Of a DNA stretch of 64,000 bases, positions 10,901 to 25,900 are shown piece after piece; positions within the stretch are counted from its first letter, which is position 1, and each line of letters starts with the position of its first letter. Origin of the DNA: Sipunculus nudus. Lineage: Eukaryota; Annelida; Sipuncula; Golfingiida; Sipunculidae. The stretch covers positions 9,523,664 to 9,587,663 of the forward strand of contig CM049315.1 of the NCBI GenBank assembly GCA_026874595.1, in the 5' to 3' direction. The position numbers and the translations under genes were made by a program. The notes beneath the pieces were generated by a model. It was given only the letters and a program-made list of their open reading frames with translations, was not told where the DNA came from and did not search any database.

Positions 10901-13900
10901 ATGTAATTAAGAGAAGTGGCAACAAACAGAACCTGTCTCAGGTTTGTACCTTATAACTAAACACATGGTCACTCCAGCCTGATAATAGCAGTGTCAGCCC
11001 TTCACTTACCTTCACGAATGTTAACAAATTATGAGCATCTGTGTAATATCCATATTATGATAACTGGTGGTCTTTCAACTCCTGGCCATGCCTCAGATAT
11101 GCCTGTTTTTGGTCTTTAAGTTCTGGGATTGATGCTTAGTTTGTCCATATTTCCCCATAAATAAATCATTTAGTGAAGGACTTATCACAGTGGCCTGTAC
11201 CAGAAACTGCATGAACTTGAAACTGCCCATATGGAGAACCAGTACCAGGTGAAGCCATGGGAACCTGTTCAGAAGCAAGAACGGGTAATATACTAATATA
11301 CTAGAAATTCTAGAGAGACCACATGTATACATCCACCAAACTGTTGGTCATCAGGTCTGGAATATATTATCGTGTTAAATAAGCACAGGAATTACATTAA
11401 TCCAGGGATACTGATGGATATTTCATGACACATGTATGCCTTGTATTACAGCTAATGAACGAGTGATAATGATGGATATTTTATGACATGTATGACTTGT
11501 GTTACAGCTACTGAGGGAGGCCAAGGAAGAAGCCAGTGAAAGGGCCAAGCTGGAAGAAGAGTATGAAGAGAGCAGGAAGGCAAACTTTGGAGCCCTGTTT
11601 GATGAGAGTCAGGGTAAATGTCCACTATAACAGTGTTCATCTTACATTCAATCTCACTCTTTCCACTCACCCACTGCCTGCAGCAAGATATTTTGGCTTA
11701 GCCAGGCCTCTTCTTATTTAAACACACAATCAAGCATTATCATTGGTTCGAACATTCTTTACCCACTGCCAGCACCTTGGCAGCTGCATAATAAAATAAA
11801 ATTTGTTTACCACTGTGTGTAATGACTACTATGACGTGACAACTGGCAAGAAGTGTATGGTTAATGTAGTAATATTCACTATATCTGCTGATAGTCACCA
11901 TTGGCTTGTTCTGATTGTACTATCCACCAACAATATATAAGACCAAACAACAGACAACAAACAGCAAACCTATAATCAAAACGAGAGAAAAGTTCCATCC
12001 AAGCACTCTTGTTTCCTCTGTTTGTCAGTATCTCTTTCTGTGATTGTTTGTGTGTTGTGCTTTTTATGTGAATCACCATTGGTCGATGGCTTTAAGTCAG
12101 ATGAAACAGTTTGCGCATCATATCCAGAATTTATTTAAATACATACCACATGATTTCTCTAAGTAATAGCTCAAATTTTTTACCAGGTCTGGTTCACCTT
12201 GAAGCACTTGAGATGTTATCAAACCAGTGTGAGGTTAAGGTGCAGGCATTACTCGGCTCCTTACCAGCCCAGCAGCAGCAGACAATAAAACCAGCGCTGA
12301 TAGCGATCAAGGAAACCTTCCAGCTGGAAGACCTTGATGATGAAGGTGTGTGATGGTTACCTTTTTAGCTCAGCTGACTATAATTCATCTGAGCTATAGT
12401 CGTGGTCCATCGTCCGTCATCCGTCCGTCTGTCTGTCCGTCCGTCTGTTCGGATGTCCGTCCGTAAGACTGGCACGTTTCGACACTATTGGACATACAAA
12501 TCTGAAATTTGCCATACAGTTAGATGTCCCAAAAAATCTCCTACCATGCCGAAAACTGGGTCAATAGGACTTCATTCCTTCGAGATATTAAGGAAAAACC
12601 TCAATTTTTTATTAGAAATCTATTTTCACACTTCAGGACTACCTAATATCAAAATCACTCATCTGGTTTTCTTCATATTTACCATAAATATTCCTCTATA
12701 TAGTTCCTATGTACATGCCAGAAATTAAGTCAGTATTATTTAATTTAAAAAAGTTATGGGCCCAAACATAATGGACTTTGTAAAAAATCAGGAAAGATAT
12801 TTGGTCACTTAAGACCAAAAGTGTTAAAGGTAGGGACTTTTTTCAATAATACATCTTTAATTGATCAAAATTTAATTGTATACCAAAAATTCGATCAAAA
12901 TCTGTTAAATTTTTTTTAATATTGGCAAAAATAAAAAAAATTGGTACCTTAAATTTTGCCCAAGTTTGACCATGGCACGTTTTTTTTCCTGTAAGTACTG
13001 TGGAGTTAATTTTTCACAGCATGTTTTTGTTAGCATTTCGTCTGTTAACACCAAAAATTTGAAACCAGTTGATCAAAAACTGTAGATTTTATTCAAGTTT
13101 TCAAGCACCATGTCACATCAAGTTTACATCAAGCTAGTGTTATGCAGTTTTGCTAGAGCTCAGCTCCCCAGCTTCAGCTCTAAGTTCCTTAAATTTAGCA
13201 TACAGTTAGATGTCACCAAAATCCCCTACCATGCCAAGAATTTGGTCACTAGGACATTGGAGATATTAATGAAAAACTTCATTTTTCCATTAAAAACCCA
13301 TTGTTACACTGTAAGATTGCCTAATATCAAAACCACTTTGATCATATATAATATACATATTTTTCTATACATAAGCTATGCACATGCCAGAAATGATGTC
13401 AGTATTGCGTAATTGTTTTAAGTTGTGGGCCCAAACATAATGCACTTTTTAAAAAATCAAGAAATATATTTACTCCCTTAACAAGAGAATTGCTGAAGCT
13501 AGAGATTTTTTGTCAGGGATGTAACATTATTTAATCAAGATTCAATTGAATACCAAAAATTAGTTCTGAATTTTTCAAATTTATAAGTTATAAGTATAAA
13601 TATAAAATTAGTATCTTAAATTTTGCCCAACTTTGACCATGGCACGTTTGTTTCCTGAGAGCACTGTTGATATAATTTTCATATCATGCACACATAAGGA
13701 TTTCATCTTTGTAGTTTAGAAAGCTGAAAGAAATTGGCCGAATATTGTAGCTTTTATTAATGTTTATATGAGACCATGTCAGACCCAGGCTCAATCCAGC
13801 CCCTCTTCAGTCACCTGTATGTTGACCTTGTTGAACTTTCATCAGATTATGCATGCTTGAGCGAAGCATACACTTGGGCAGCCAGGCAGCTAATGCCCAG

Positions 13901-16900
13901 CCACAGTTGATCCAGGTGTCAAACCCAACTCATCTAGTAGTTGTTTTGAAAAACAAAATAACAATAAACAATAAATTAATAATTTTGTATTGGTTTTTTA
14001 TAACAAATTAAAAAAAAATTAATAGAAAAGGAATTTGTTAGTTGATGAGTAACAGAAAATTAACTTGCAGTTGCTGATGATGTAAGAATCTTGAATGGAT
14101 GGATAGAATGTCAATGTCAATGTTATTCCAAATAACACCATGCAGTCACCTATGGTATTTTTCAGTGAAATTTTAATGATAAAAAAATAAATCATATTAT
14201 TCATTACTAATCATTAGGGATCATATGAAGGAAATTAATGATAGACAAAGATGCAGTTGATAATATTAATCTAGATTCCTACTGTGTCTAGTGTGTAGAT
14301 TGATGTGAAAGTAGTCCAAAGTGAATATATTACATTTATTTTTATGCCCCCGCCACAAAGTGGCCGGGGCATATAGTTTTACCCATGTCCGTCATTCCGT
14401 CCTTCCGTCCTTCCATCCTTCCGTCATTCCGAAATCAAACTATGGACTTTTTTTCGCAATGCCTGCAGATATTGACCTGATTTTTGGTGTGTGGGCAGAT
14501 ATAGGCCAGTTACAGATCGAGTTCGCGTTTCGTCCCGGTTGACCTACTTTTGACCGTTTTACGGCTCCTAAACTTAGAAAATTTCATGAAAAATAGAAAT
14601 ATTCATGACAGATACACATGTACAGACTTTTTTTCGCAATGCCTGCAGATATTGGCCTGATTTTTGGTGTGTGGGCAGATATAGACCAGTTACAGATCAA
14701 GTTCGCGTTTCATCCCAGTGGACTTACTTTTGACCGTTTTACGGCTCCTAAACTTAGAAAATTTCATGAAAAATAGAAATATTCATGACAGATACACATG
14801 TACAGACTTTTTTTCGCAATGCCTGCAGATATTGGCCTGATTTTTGGTGTGTGGGCAGATATAGACCAGTTACAGATCAAATTCACGTTTCGTCCCGGTT
14901 GACCTACTTTTGACCATTTTACGGCTCCTGAACTTAGAAAATTTCATGAAAAATATGAAATTTCATGACAAATACACATGTACGGACTTTTTTTCGCAAT
15001 GCCTGCAGATATTGGCCTGATTTTTGGTGTGTCGGCAGATATTGACCAGTTACAGATGGAGTTCGCATTTTGTTCTAGTTGACCTACTTTTGACTGTTTT
15101 ACGGCTCCTGAACATAGAAAATTTCATGAAAACTATAAATTTTCATGACAAATACACATGTACGGACTTTTCTTCGCAATACCTGCAGATATTGGCCTGA
15201 TTTTTGGTGTGTGGGCAGATATTGACCAGTTACAGATGGAGTTCGCATTTTGTTCCAGTTGACCTACTTTTGACTGTTTACGGCTCCTGAACATAGAAAA
15301 TTTCATGTAAAATATAAATTTTCATGACAAATACACTTGTACAGACTTTTCTTCGCAATACCTGCAGATATTGGCCTGATTTTTGGTGTGTGGGCAGATA
15401 ATGTCCAGTAATAGATCAAGCTTACGTTTTGTCCCAGTTGACCCATTTTTGACCGTTTGACGCTGCTCTAACATAGAAAATTTCATAAAAAAGTGCACAT
15501 GTATGGACTTTTTTTTGCAGTGCCTGCAGATAGGGCCTGATTTTTGGTGTGTAGGCAGATAATGACCAGTTACAGATTGAGTTCTTTTTTTGTCTCAGTT
15601 GACCTACTTTTGACCATTTGACTGCTCCTGAACATAGAAAGTTTCATGAAAAATATGAAATTTTCATAACAAATGCATATGTACTGACTTTTTTTCCTCA
15701 ATGCCTGCAGATACCACCCTGATTTTTTATGTGTGGGCAGAAAATGACAGTTACAGATTGAGTTTGCGTTTCATCCCGGTTGACCTACTTTTGATTGTTT
15801 TACGGCTCCTAAACATAGAAAATTTCATAAAAGACACATGTATGGACTTTTTTTTACAATGCCTGAATATACTGGCATGATTTTTGGTGTGTTTCTTGAT
15901 AATGACCCGTTACAGATCGAGTTTGCATTTTGCCCTTGTTGACCTACTTTTGACCATACGACACCTCCTGAACTTAAAAAATTTTTTTATAATTTTACAA
16001 ATGTTTCTAATTTGCCCAAGGCGGGGGCATTCGTGTCGTTCCGACACATCTAGTTTTAATATAAATAAAAGCCATAAAACCAGGTACTTATGATCATTAT
16101 TTAAATTTGTGAATTTTGTATATTCTGAATTCTCAACATCTTTGTTTGGCTAAAACTGAATAAATACTAGACATGGTGCGAAGTCTTTGCAAATGTATTT
16201 GAATATGAATATGAATATGTACTGCATTACAAAATTTTATTGCATAAGAATGGGAATTCAGGTAAAAATGAATGTATTTGAATACCAGTGCAGATGCTTT
16301 CAAAATGTATTCATGAATGCATTCATGAATATATTCTATAATATTATTTCAATAATCATTTCAGTTATATTTTATTTTAAAAAATCATATGATTTTCTTA
16401 TTATTTTTTTAAAATAAAAATTATATTGGCACAATATTTGTTATTAAATTTTAATAAATAGTTAAACTCTTTTATAATATGTGCTGCTTATAAGTTATAT
16501 GGCCAAGTCAAAATCTGTGTAACAATAGCACTCCATTTGTTAATAAAATAAATTGAAATCAATTTTCTTCCCTGTCTCCAAAGATACTAATAAAATCATA
16601 CATAAGCTAAACACCAACAACTCATAATAAAGCTTATATTTATTACCACACAAAACAAGCATGTGCCTCTTTCCCAAATCATATTTTTAGCTCAACTGAC
16701 TATAAGTCATCTGAGCTATAGTCGTGGTCCATTGTCCGTCGTCCGTCCGTCCGTCCGTCCGTCCGTAGATGTGGCACGTTTTTAAACCGTAAGACCTAGG
16801 AATCCAAAATTCGGCATAATGTGAGATGTCCCCAAGATCTCCTACCAAGCCGAAAACTGGGTGTTTGCAACTTTGTTCCTTCGAGAAATTAAGGAAAAAC

Positions 16901-19900
16901 CTCAATTTTTTATTAAAAACCTATTTTCACACTTCAGGACTGCCTTATATCAAAACCACTCATCTGTTTTTCCTGATATTTACCATAAATATTTATCTAT
17001 ATAGTTCCTATGTACATGCCAGAAATTATGCCTGTATTATTTAATTTAAAAAAGTTATGGGCCCAAACATAATGCATTTTGTAAAAAATCAGGAAAGATA
17101 TTTGATCACTTAACACAAAAAATGTTTAAGCTATGGACCTTTTTTCCAGTAATATAACTTTAATTAATCAAAATTAAATTGTATACCCAAAATTAGATGA
17201 AAATCTTTTAAATTTTTTAAAATATTAATAAAATAAAAAATTAGTACCTTAAATTTTGCCCAACTTTGATCATGGCACGTTTTTTTCCTGTAAGTACTGT
17301 GGATTTAATTTTCACAGCATGTTTTTGTTAGCATTTCAACTGTTAACACCAAAAATTTGAAACCAGTTGATGAAAAACTGTAGATTTTATTCAAGTTTTC
17401 AAGCACCATGTAACATATTGTTTACATCAAGCTAGTGTTATGCAGTTTGCAAGAACTCAGCTCCCCAGCTTCAGCTCTAAGTTCCTTAAATTCGGCATAC
17501 AGTTAGATGTCTCCAAAATGCCCTACCATGCCAAGAATTTGTCAGACTTTGGCTCTCTCCAGCCCCTCTTGAGTCACCTGTATGTTGACCTTGTTGACCT
17601 TTCAACAAATTATGCACGCTTGAGGCGAGGCATACATGGAATCCAGGCAGCTTATGGCAAGCCACAGTTGATCCAGGTGTCCAACCCAACTCATCTAGTA
17701 GTTTTAACCAAGAACATATCAAAAAACAATAAATTAATAAATTTTTATTGGTTTTTAATAACAAATTAAAGAAAAATAGAAAAGGAATTTGTCAGTTTAT
17801 AATAACAGGAAATTAACTTGCAGTTACTGATGATATAAGAATCTTGTATCGATGGGTAGAATGTCACATATTCCAAATAACACCATGCAGTCACCTATGG
17901 CATTTTTCAGTTCAATTTTAATGATAAAGAAGTAAATCATATTATTCATTACTAATCATTAGGGATCATATGAAGGAAATTAGACAAAGATGCAGTTGAT
18001 AATATTAATCTAGATTCCTGCTGTGTCTACTGTGTACATTGATGTGAAATTAATCCAAAATGAATTTTTTACAGTTATTTTTTAATATAAATAAAAGCCA
18101 TAAAACCAGGTACTTATGATCATTATTTAAATGTGTGAATTTTGTATATTCTGGATTCTCAACATCATTGTTTGGTGAAAACTGAATTAATTCCAGACAT
18201 GGTGCAAATATTTTGTAATTGTATTTAAATACGAATATGATTTTGTACTCCATTATAAAATTTCTTGCATAAAGAATGGGAATTCAGGTAAAAATGAAAA
18301 TATATGAATACTCGTGCAAATACTTTCAAAATGTATTCATGAATGCATTCATGAATATATTCTTTAATATTATTTTAATAATCATATCAGTTATATTTCA
18401 TTTTAAAAAAATCATATGATTCTCTTATTATTTTTAATAAAAATTATATTTGGGACAATATTTGTATTTTTTTTTAATAAATAGTTAAACTATTATATGA
18501 TATGTTCTGCTAATAAGTTATATGGCCAAGTCAAAATCTGTGTGACAATAGTACTCCATTTGTTAATAAAATAAATGAAATCAATCCTCTTCCCTGTCTC
18601 CAAAGGTACTATCAAAATCATACATAAGCTAAACAACAACAACTCATAATACAGCTTATATTTATTACCACACAAAACCAGCATGTGCCTCATTTCTAAA
18701 TAATATTTTTTTATCATATATAACAGCTGAGCGTCGTGACCCATAGGTCCCTTGTTTATCATATATAACAGCTTAGCGCCGTGACCCATGGGTCCCTTGT
18801 TTTTTTTAAATAAAGGGAAACTATTTTAGCTTAAAAATGTGTGAGGTTTAATTTTCAAGAATTTTGTGTTCTCATTCATTTTGCAAGGTTTGATTTATTT
18901 TACCTCAGTGTTTGACAGGTTAACACATGCAGTCTGATCAAACAATCAGTGTATACTCCCCCACAGAGGGCCATTTCTTTTTAGTAATTACAAGTTATTC
19001 TTTGCAGCCAGTTGTTGGATGCTGATTGTACTACCAGATTTGTCTGTTAACTACAAAGTCTTTCCTGAATTACAACTGTTATAAAGAAATGTGACACTTT
19101 ACTCTGCTGTAAGTCACCAAAGACATATCTAACCCCTAACTTAAGCTACTTGTTATCAGTAATTGATGCCTTATTTAAAATTTAATATACCTGTTTTGAT
19201 AGAAGGACATTTTGTGCAAACCTGCACATGAATATTTTAATGTCAATTTGTGTAATCTTCAGCAGCACTTATGCAGTTTCTTTTTAGGCACAAATGTTGC
19301 AATGTAAAAATACTAATTGATAAATAAATTCATGAAGTCTCAGAGGTGTTCTTTAGTGTTCATTCGTTCTGTTCTCCATCCCTCCCATAATTACCTCTAG
19401 TTTAGCATCTGTATCAGCTCCTAATGTAAACCATCAAAATCTTGTTTTTTTCCACTAGCATATTACCTGTTCATTATTTTATGCTTGAAGACCAGTTTAG
19501 TTTCATTCAAAATATGATAGATGGTGCTTCAAGGTCACCCACTGGATACACTGGTGTGGTAGATGCTACTACAACTCCTTTGCTTAATACTGTACTGTCA
19601 AATTACTCATGATTTATAGGGAAATATGAAAAATTACTCCTTTAGGTCAAACTAGACTTCATAGAAGACATTTCAAGACCAAAACAATAATTTCTAACTT
19701 CCAAGGGGTGGTGAGTTGTGTGACAACGGTTGAGTGCCATACCGTCAATTATAATATAGATATGTGACGTTATTGTGTGTATTAAATATAAAATGCAGTA
19801 CTCAGCATAAATTGATCTTTCTTATTGTTTATCAGATGAGGTAGAAGACCAGGACTTTAATCTACTTGTGGGTGCCTGCCTAAAAAATCTTGCAATAGGA

Positions 19901-22900
19901 CTGAACCCTGATAAGCTTCTACAGGTAAGTCTGTCAGCCAGGGTACTAAATGTAAAAATCATTGATATTTAATTGGAGAACATTATTTCCACAGATCAGT
20001 GGTAATCAGTTAAGTAGTACTGTGAGTTAACATTCCCATAAAGTTTTTTAATAAGAAGTAAAAGTAAGATCTGACTTAAAGATGGAATATTGTTCAGTGT
20101 ATGTGTGTCAGAGGTACATTCTGACTGTTGCATTTTCATGTTATAAGAATAATCCGGTAATAACAGTTTGATGTGTCTCAGCTCTTTATGGTTGAGTTGG
20201 ATGTTTGCAGGCCAGAGACCAATCCCACGAATGGGTTAATACAACAACCGAGCGGGACTGGGAAAAGAAAGAGGCAAAGGTATGTACAAGGTCACTTCTA
20301 TCAAAATCAGTATGATATAAATTCTAGTGTAAAGTGCTGGGTTTGTTGATTGAATATTAATGATAGCCACAGGAAGATTGAGCTTGTAGTATACATCAGC
20401 TGAAAATATTTATGAAAAGCTTTTTAGCTCAGCTGACTATAGGTCATCTGAGTATAGTCGTGGTCTATTGTCCGTCGTCCGTCCGTCCGTCTGGATGTCC
20501 GTCCGTAAGACTGGCACGTTTCGACACAGTGGACCTACAAATCTGAAATTCGGCATACAGTTAGATGTCCCCAAAATCTCCTACCATGCCGAAAATTGGG
20601 TCAATAGGACTACGTTCCTTCGAAATATTAAGGAAAAACCTCAATTTTTTATTAGAAATCTATTTTTACACTTCAGGACTACCTAATATCAAAACCACTC
20701 ATCTGGTTTTCTTCATATTTACCATAAATATTCCTCTATATAGTTCCTATGTACATGCCAGAAATTAAGTCAGTATTGTTTAATTTAAAAAAGTAATGGG
20801 CCCAAACATAATGGACTTTGTAAAAAAATCAGGAAAGATATTTGGTCACTTAAGACCAAAAGTGTTAAAGGTAGGGACATTTTTTCAGTAATACAACTTT
20901 ATTTAATCAAGATTAAATTGTATACCAAAAATTAGATCAAAATCTGTTAAATTTTTTTTTAAATATTGGCAAAAATATAAAATTGGTACCTTAAATTTTG
21001 CCCAACTTTGGCCACGGCACGTTTTTTTCCTGTAAGTACTGTGGATTTAATTTTCACAGCATGTACACATAAGGATTTAATCTGTTAAAATCTGAAATTT
21101 GAAAATAAAAGCTGCAAAATTAGGCTAGTTATTGAATTTTTTTAGAGTCTCTTGTTGTATTCCCTTACATTGTCAAGCAGTCCACTTTGATGACTGTAGG
21201 TCATTCAGTGCACATCTCTATGCTCCCCAGGCTGTTGGCATAATTTAAGATGTCCCCAAAATCTCCTACCAAACCGAAAATTAGATCATTAGGACTTCGT
21301 TCCTTCGAGATATTAAGGAAAAACCTCCGTTTTCTATAAAAAAAAGCCATTGTTACCCTTCAAGGCTGCCTAATATCAAAACCACTGATCTGTTTTTGAT
21401 CATATTTAGTATTCACATTCTTTCATATATTTTCTATGAACATACCAAAAATTAGGTCAAATGTATGAACATACCAAAAATTAGGTCAGTATTGGGTATT
21501 ATTTTGAAGTTATGGGCCAAAATATAATGCAGTTTTTAAAAAAATCAGGAAATTTATTTACTCACCTAACATGAGAATTGCTGAACCTAGAGACTTTTTT
21601 TTCAGGAATATAACTTTATTTAATCAAGATTCAATTGTTTTCCCAAAATAAGATATGAATTTTGCAATTTTTTCAAGTTATTTGCATAAATAAAAAATCA
21701 ATACCTTAAATTTTGTCCAACTTTGGCACTGTTGATTTAATTTTCACAGCATATAAACATAAGGATTTAATCTTTTAAAATCTGAAATTTCAAAGAAATT
21801 GATTGGAAAGAATAGCTTTTATTCACGTTTTCACACACCATGTCAAGTGTTGTTTACATCTAGCCCACCTAGTAGTACAGCCTTCACTTGCATTATGTAA
21901 CACACCCCAGGCAGCTTGCCTTGGCTAAGCTTGGCCACTACCAGCAGGCTTCCCCTCTGCCCTGCACTGCCCCCCCCCCCCCGATGGTGCATAAACTAGA
22001 TGAATGTTATTATTTTCTGTATTTGATTCATTCTTATTCTAGGCTATGCTACTTTTTAGATTTTGTATTGTACCACCAGGGTTACAATGATTAAAGTGTA
22101 CATTAAATTGTGTCCACAAAGTGGTGTATTGCTGTGAAAGTGTGGATGTTTATCAGATAAGTAATTCCTTACTTCAGAAGAGTAAAAACTTCACCAGGTG
22201 TGAAATTGACTATTAATTCCAGTAATAAATTAAAACTGGGATAGTAATTAGCACAATGATATTGTTTGTCCCTCATTCAACCAACAGTGTGTATACTTTA
22301 TTTGAAAAGATGTTTTATTTTATCAAATTTACTGAATCTTTTATTTAATTTTGGTGAATAAAATTAAGCATGTACTGAAAACTCCAGTGTGCAAAACTTT
22401 TTAATTGTGATTCAAGGAATATTCTTGTGGATGCCATGTTGTGGCATTATTTTCTTTTAAATTCAGTTTAAACATTTATGATTTAAAAATAATAAAATAT
22501 ATGTGTATGCATAATATGACCCAATATGAGCTACACTCTGGATATATGATGATTGCAACTTTTGCAACAATTCTAATATTTAAACTTATAGTTTCAGTTT
22601 TTTACTCTCTATATATAATGATTGCATCTTTTGCAACAATTCTTTATTTTTCAATTCAATATTTTAACTTATATTTTCAGTTTTTTTATTAAAAATTTAT
22701 AAAACCTGCAAATAAAAAAAAATGATTCAGATAAAAACTTCTTAATGGAAAAAGTGGATATGCTTAAAACAAATAGGCTTATATATAAACTTAAATGCAT
22801 TATTCCCTTGAAAGTGAAATAAAGGTATTAGTCCATTCTGTCCACTTGCCTGTCCATCTGTAAATTTTCATATGCATCACAGTATCTCAAAACTTTACTG

Positions 22901-25900
22901 TTTTTCTTCATGACAGTCTTGTCAGAGTATTAGTTTGCAATCATATATTTAGAAATTTACTATAACCAAGTAGGAGGGCCCCTTTCCTCTTAGCTTTTCC
23001 TATTCTTATATTAATGCAAAACATTACAATAGAATATTTCTACATCCACCTTCGTGCTGCCCTCACTTTTCCCTTCTCCGACCCCATCCCAAAGTCAGCC
23101 TCAGTAATTATAAGCAAGAACAAGATGAATCAGATATATTCATACTTTAATATTTTGTATAACTATTCATCCATAGGTACTCATGTACATGCAAGAAATT
23201 ATGTCAATATTGTGTAATATGTAGACATAGTGGGCATCACAATAATGTACCTTGTCAAGACTTAAAGAGATATTGTGTCATACAGTCACAAATTCATAAA
23301 TCACTTCATCAGCATAGTTAACCATAACTTCATATCTGTCAAATTGAAAGCTTGCAGACTACCATACACTTTAGATCCTTCAACAAATAGCCTTATCATC
23401 ATTCTACTACTGCTTATTACTGCTGTCATTGCATTCATATTTGCTCACATATATCACGATTTTCAACCCCTCCTAAATAAATAAAAATAAACCACTATAT
23501 TTTAACTCTATTAATCCATCAGTCAGGTAATTTCTTTATCATTTACTCACATATTACATTACATTCCTTTATAATAGCCCAACATGTCCATGATATTCAT
23601 AAGCTTTCTTGACTCGATATAGTATCACAGTGGAGAAACATTTATAGTCCAATCACGATCAGCTGAGCACCGTGACCCATGGGTCCCTTGTTTATTAGCT
23701 CAGCTGACTGTAAGTCATCTGAGCTATAGCGATCACTCTTTGTCCGTCGTCCGTCTGTCCGTTAACCTGGCACAAATCGTAATGCTGGACCTAGAATCTT
23801 GTTATTTAACATAGTGAGAAGTCCATGAAAAATCTCCTTGGAAACCAGAAATTAGGGCTCTGTTACCCATATCCTTTGAGCTATGGGGCCCCAAAGTACC
23901 CTCCAGAATAGTCAAAAATTTCATACAAAAACTTCAATGCCTCATTAACTGCATCACTGATGGTCATGATTTTTGGCATACATATTGATCATGAGATGAT
24001 CCATCAGTTCCTGCAGACTGGTGGCGCCACCTGTATTTTTCGATTTTTTATGAATTTTTTCCCTTTTTTGAGACCTTTAAAAATGTGAACATCTGTTAAC
24101 TGGGCACAAATCGTAAAGACTGGACCTAGAATCTTCATTCTTGACACACTGAGAAACCTATGAAAAGTCTCCATGGAAACCAGAAATTAGGTCTCTGTTA
24201 CCCATATCCCTTGAGCTACAGGGCCCCAAAGTACCCTCCAGAATAGTCAAAAATTTCATACAAAAACTTCAATATCTCATTAACTACATCACTGATGGTC
24301 ATGATTTTTGGCATACATATTGATCATGATAAGTTTTATCAGTTTCTGCAGACTGGTGGCGCCACCTGTATTTTTTTATTTTTAGCTCAGCTGACTATAA
24401 GTCATCTGAGCTATAGTCGTGGTCCATTGTCCGTCGTCCGTCCGTCTGTCCGTCCGTCCGTCCGTAGATGTGGCACGTTTTGAAACCGTAAGACCTAGGA
24501 ATCCAAAATTCAGCATAATGTTAGATGTCCCCAAGATCTCCTACCAAGCCGAAAACTAGGTCTTTGCGACTTCGTTCCTTTGAGAAATTAAGGAAAAACC
24601 TCAATTTTTTATTAAAATCCTATTTTCACACTTCAGGACTGCCTAATATCAAAACCACTCATCGGTTTTTCCTCATATTTACAATAAATATTCCTCTATA
24701 TAGTTCCTATGTACATGCCAGAAATTAAGTCTGTAAAGTATAAATTCTTTAAGTAATGGGCCCAAACATAATGGACTTTGTAAAAAATCAGGAAAAATAA
24801 TAACTCACTTTACATGAAAAATTTTGAAACTAGAGTCTATTTTCTCTAATATATAACTATGTTTAATTAAGATTCAATTGTTTACCCAAAATTAGATCTG
24901 AATTTTGTAAATTTTTTAAGTTATTAGCATAAAAAAAAAATCAGTACCTTAAATTTTGCCCAACTTTGACCATGGCATGTTTTTTTCCTGTAAGCACCAT
25001 TGATTTAATTTTCACAGCATGTAAACATAAATATTTAGTTTGTCTAAATCTGAAATTTGAAAATAAAAGCTTGAAAATTAAGCTAGTTATTGATTTTTTT
25101 TTCTGTAGTCACTTGCTTTGATTACAGATGCAGGGTCCCACTCCAGGTCACTGGAAGTCAGCTATGCCAGGGTTTCTGATTTGTTACAGTCACTTGGGGA
25201 GATCCCCTGCTGTGACAGGTGTACAGTTATTCTCATATCATCACCCCCCCCCCCCCCCCCCCCCCCCGCAAACCCAACCCACCAAGTGTTATGCAGTAAT
25301 TGTTATTGTTTTCACTGTATCTCCTTAATTGTAATGCTGTTTCCACTCCGATATGCAAAAACTTTCCTTGAAAAAATAATTCAAGGTGTAATCCAGAAGA
25401 TGCAATGTTGTGTAATGTAGCATTTTTAAAGAAATCAATTTTCCTTGTGAGCAGGATATCTCTTTAAGGATTCACCGTTGGAATTTTTTTTCATCAGTGA
25501 AGATGTATATCGATAAAATCTCTGACAAGTTGGAAGATGGGTGACCTTGACCCATTTTTCTACATTTTAGAGCTGATTATAGAAAAACACTCAGAAGCTT
25601 ATATCTCAGGAACCATTGTGTGGATTTTCACAAAACTTATTATGATCATAGGGACTGATGGTCTGTACGAGCTGCACAATTTTGGTAGCGCCACCTGCAA
25701 TTTCTGATTTTTTAATGAATTTTTATCGGATTTTTCAATCTTGGCCTTTTGTGCAGGATATCTCCAAAGGTATTCAACACAGAAACTTCATTTCTTCAGT
25801 GCTATTGCATTATATTTACAAAATCTTGGTCAAGTTCAAAGATGGGTGATCTTGACCTACTTTTCAAGGTCACAGAGCTTAGTATAGAAAAAAACTTAGG

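Noticed and set aside
12420-12470. CCGTCCGTC runs considered as independent microsatellites
   Set aside because: They always sit at the same place next to the 5' hairpin of the dispersed elements, so they are a component of those elements.
14019-14204. Identical 61-codon frames at 14019-14204 (minus) and 52489-52674 (plus)
   Set aside because: The identity reflects the duplicated DNA block, not a conserved gene. The translation is a Phe/Ile-rich chance frame in AT-rich repeat sequence.
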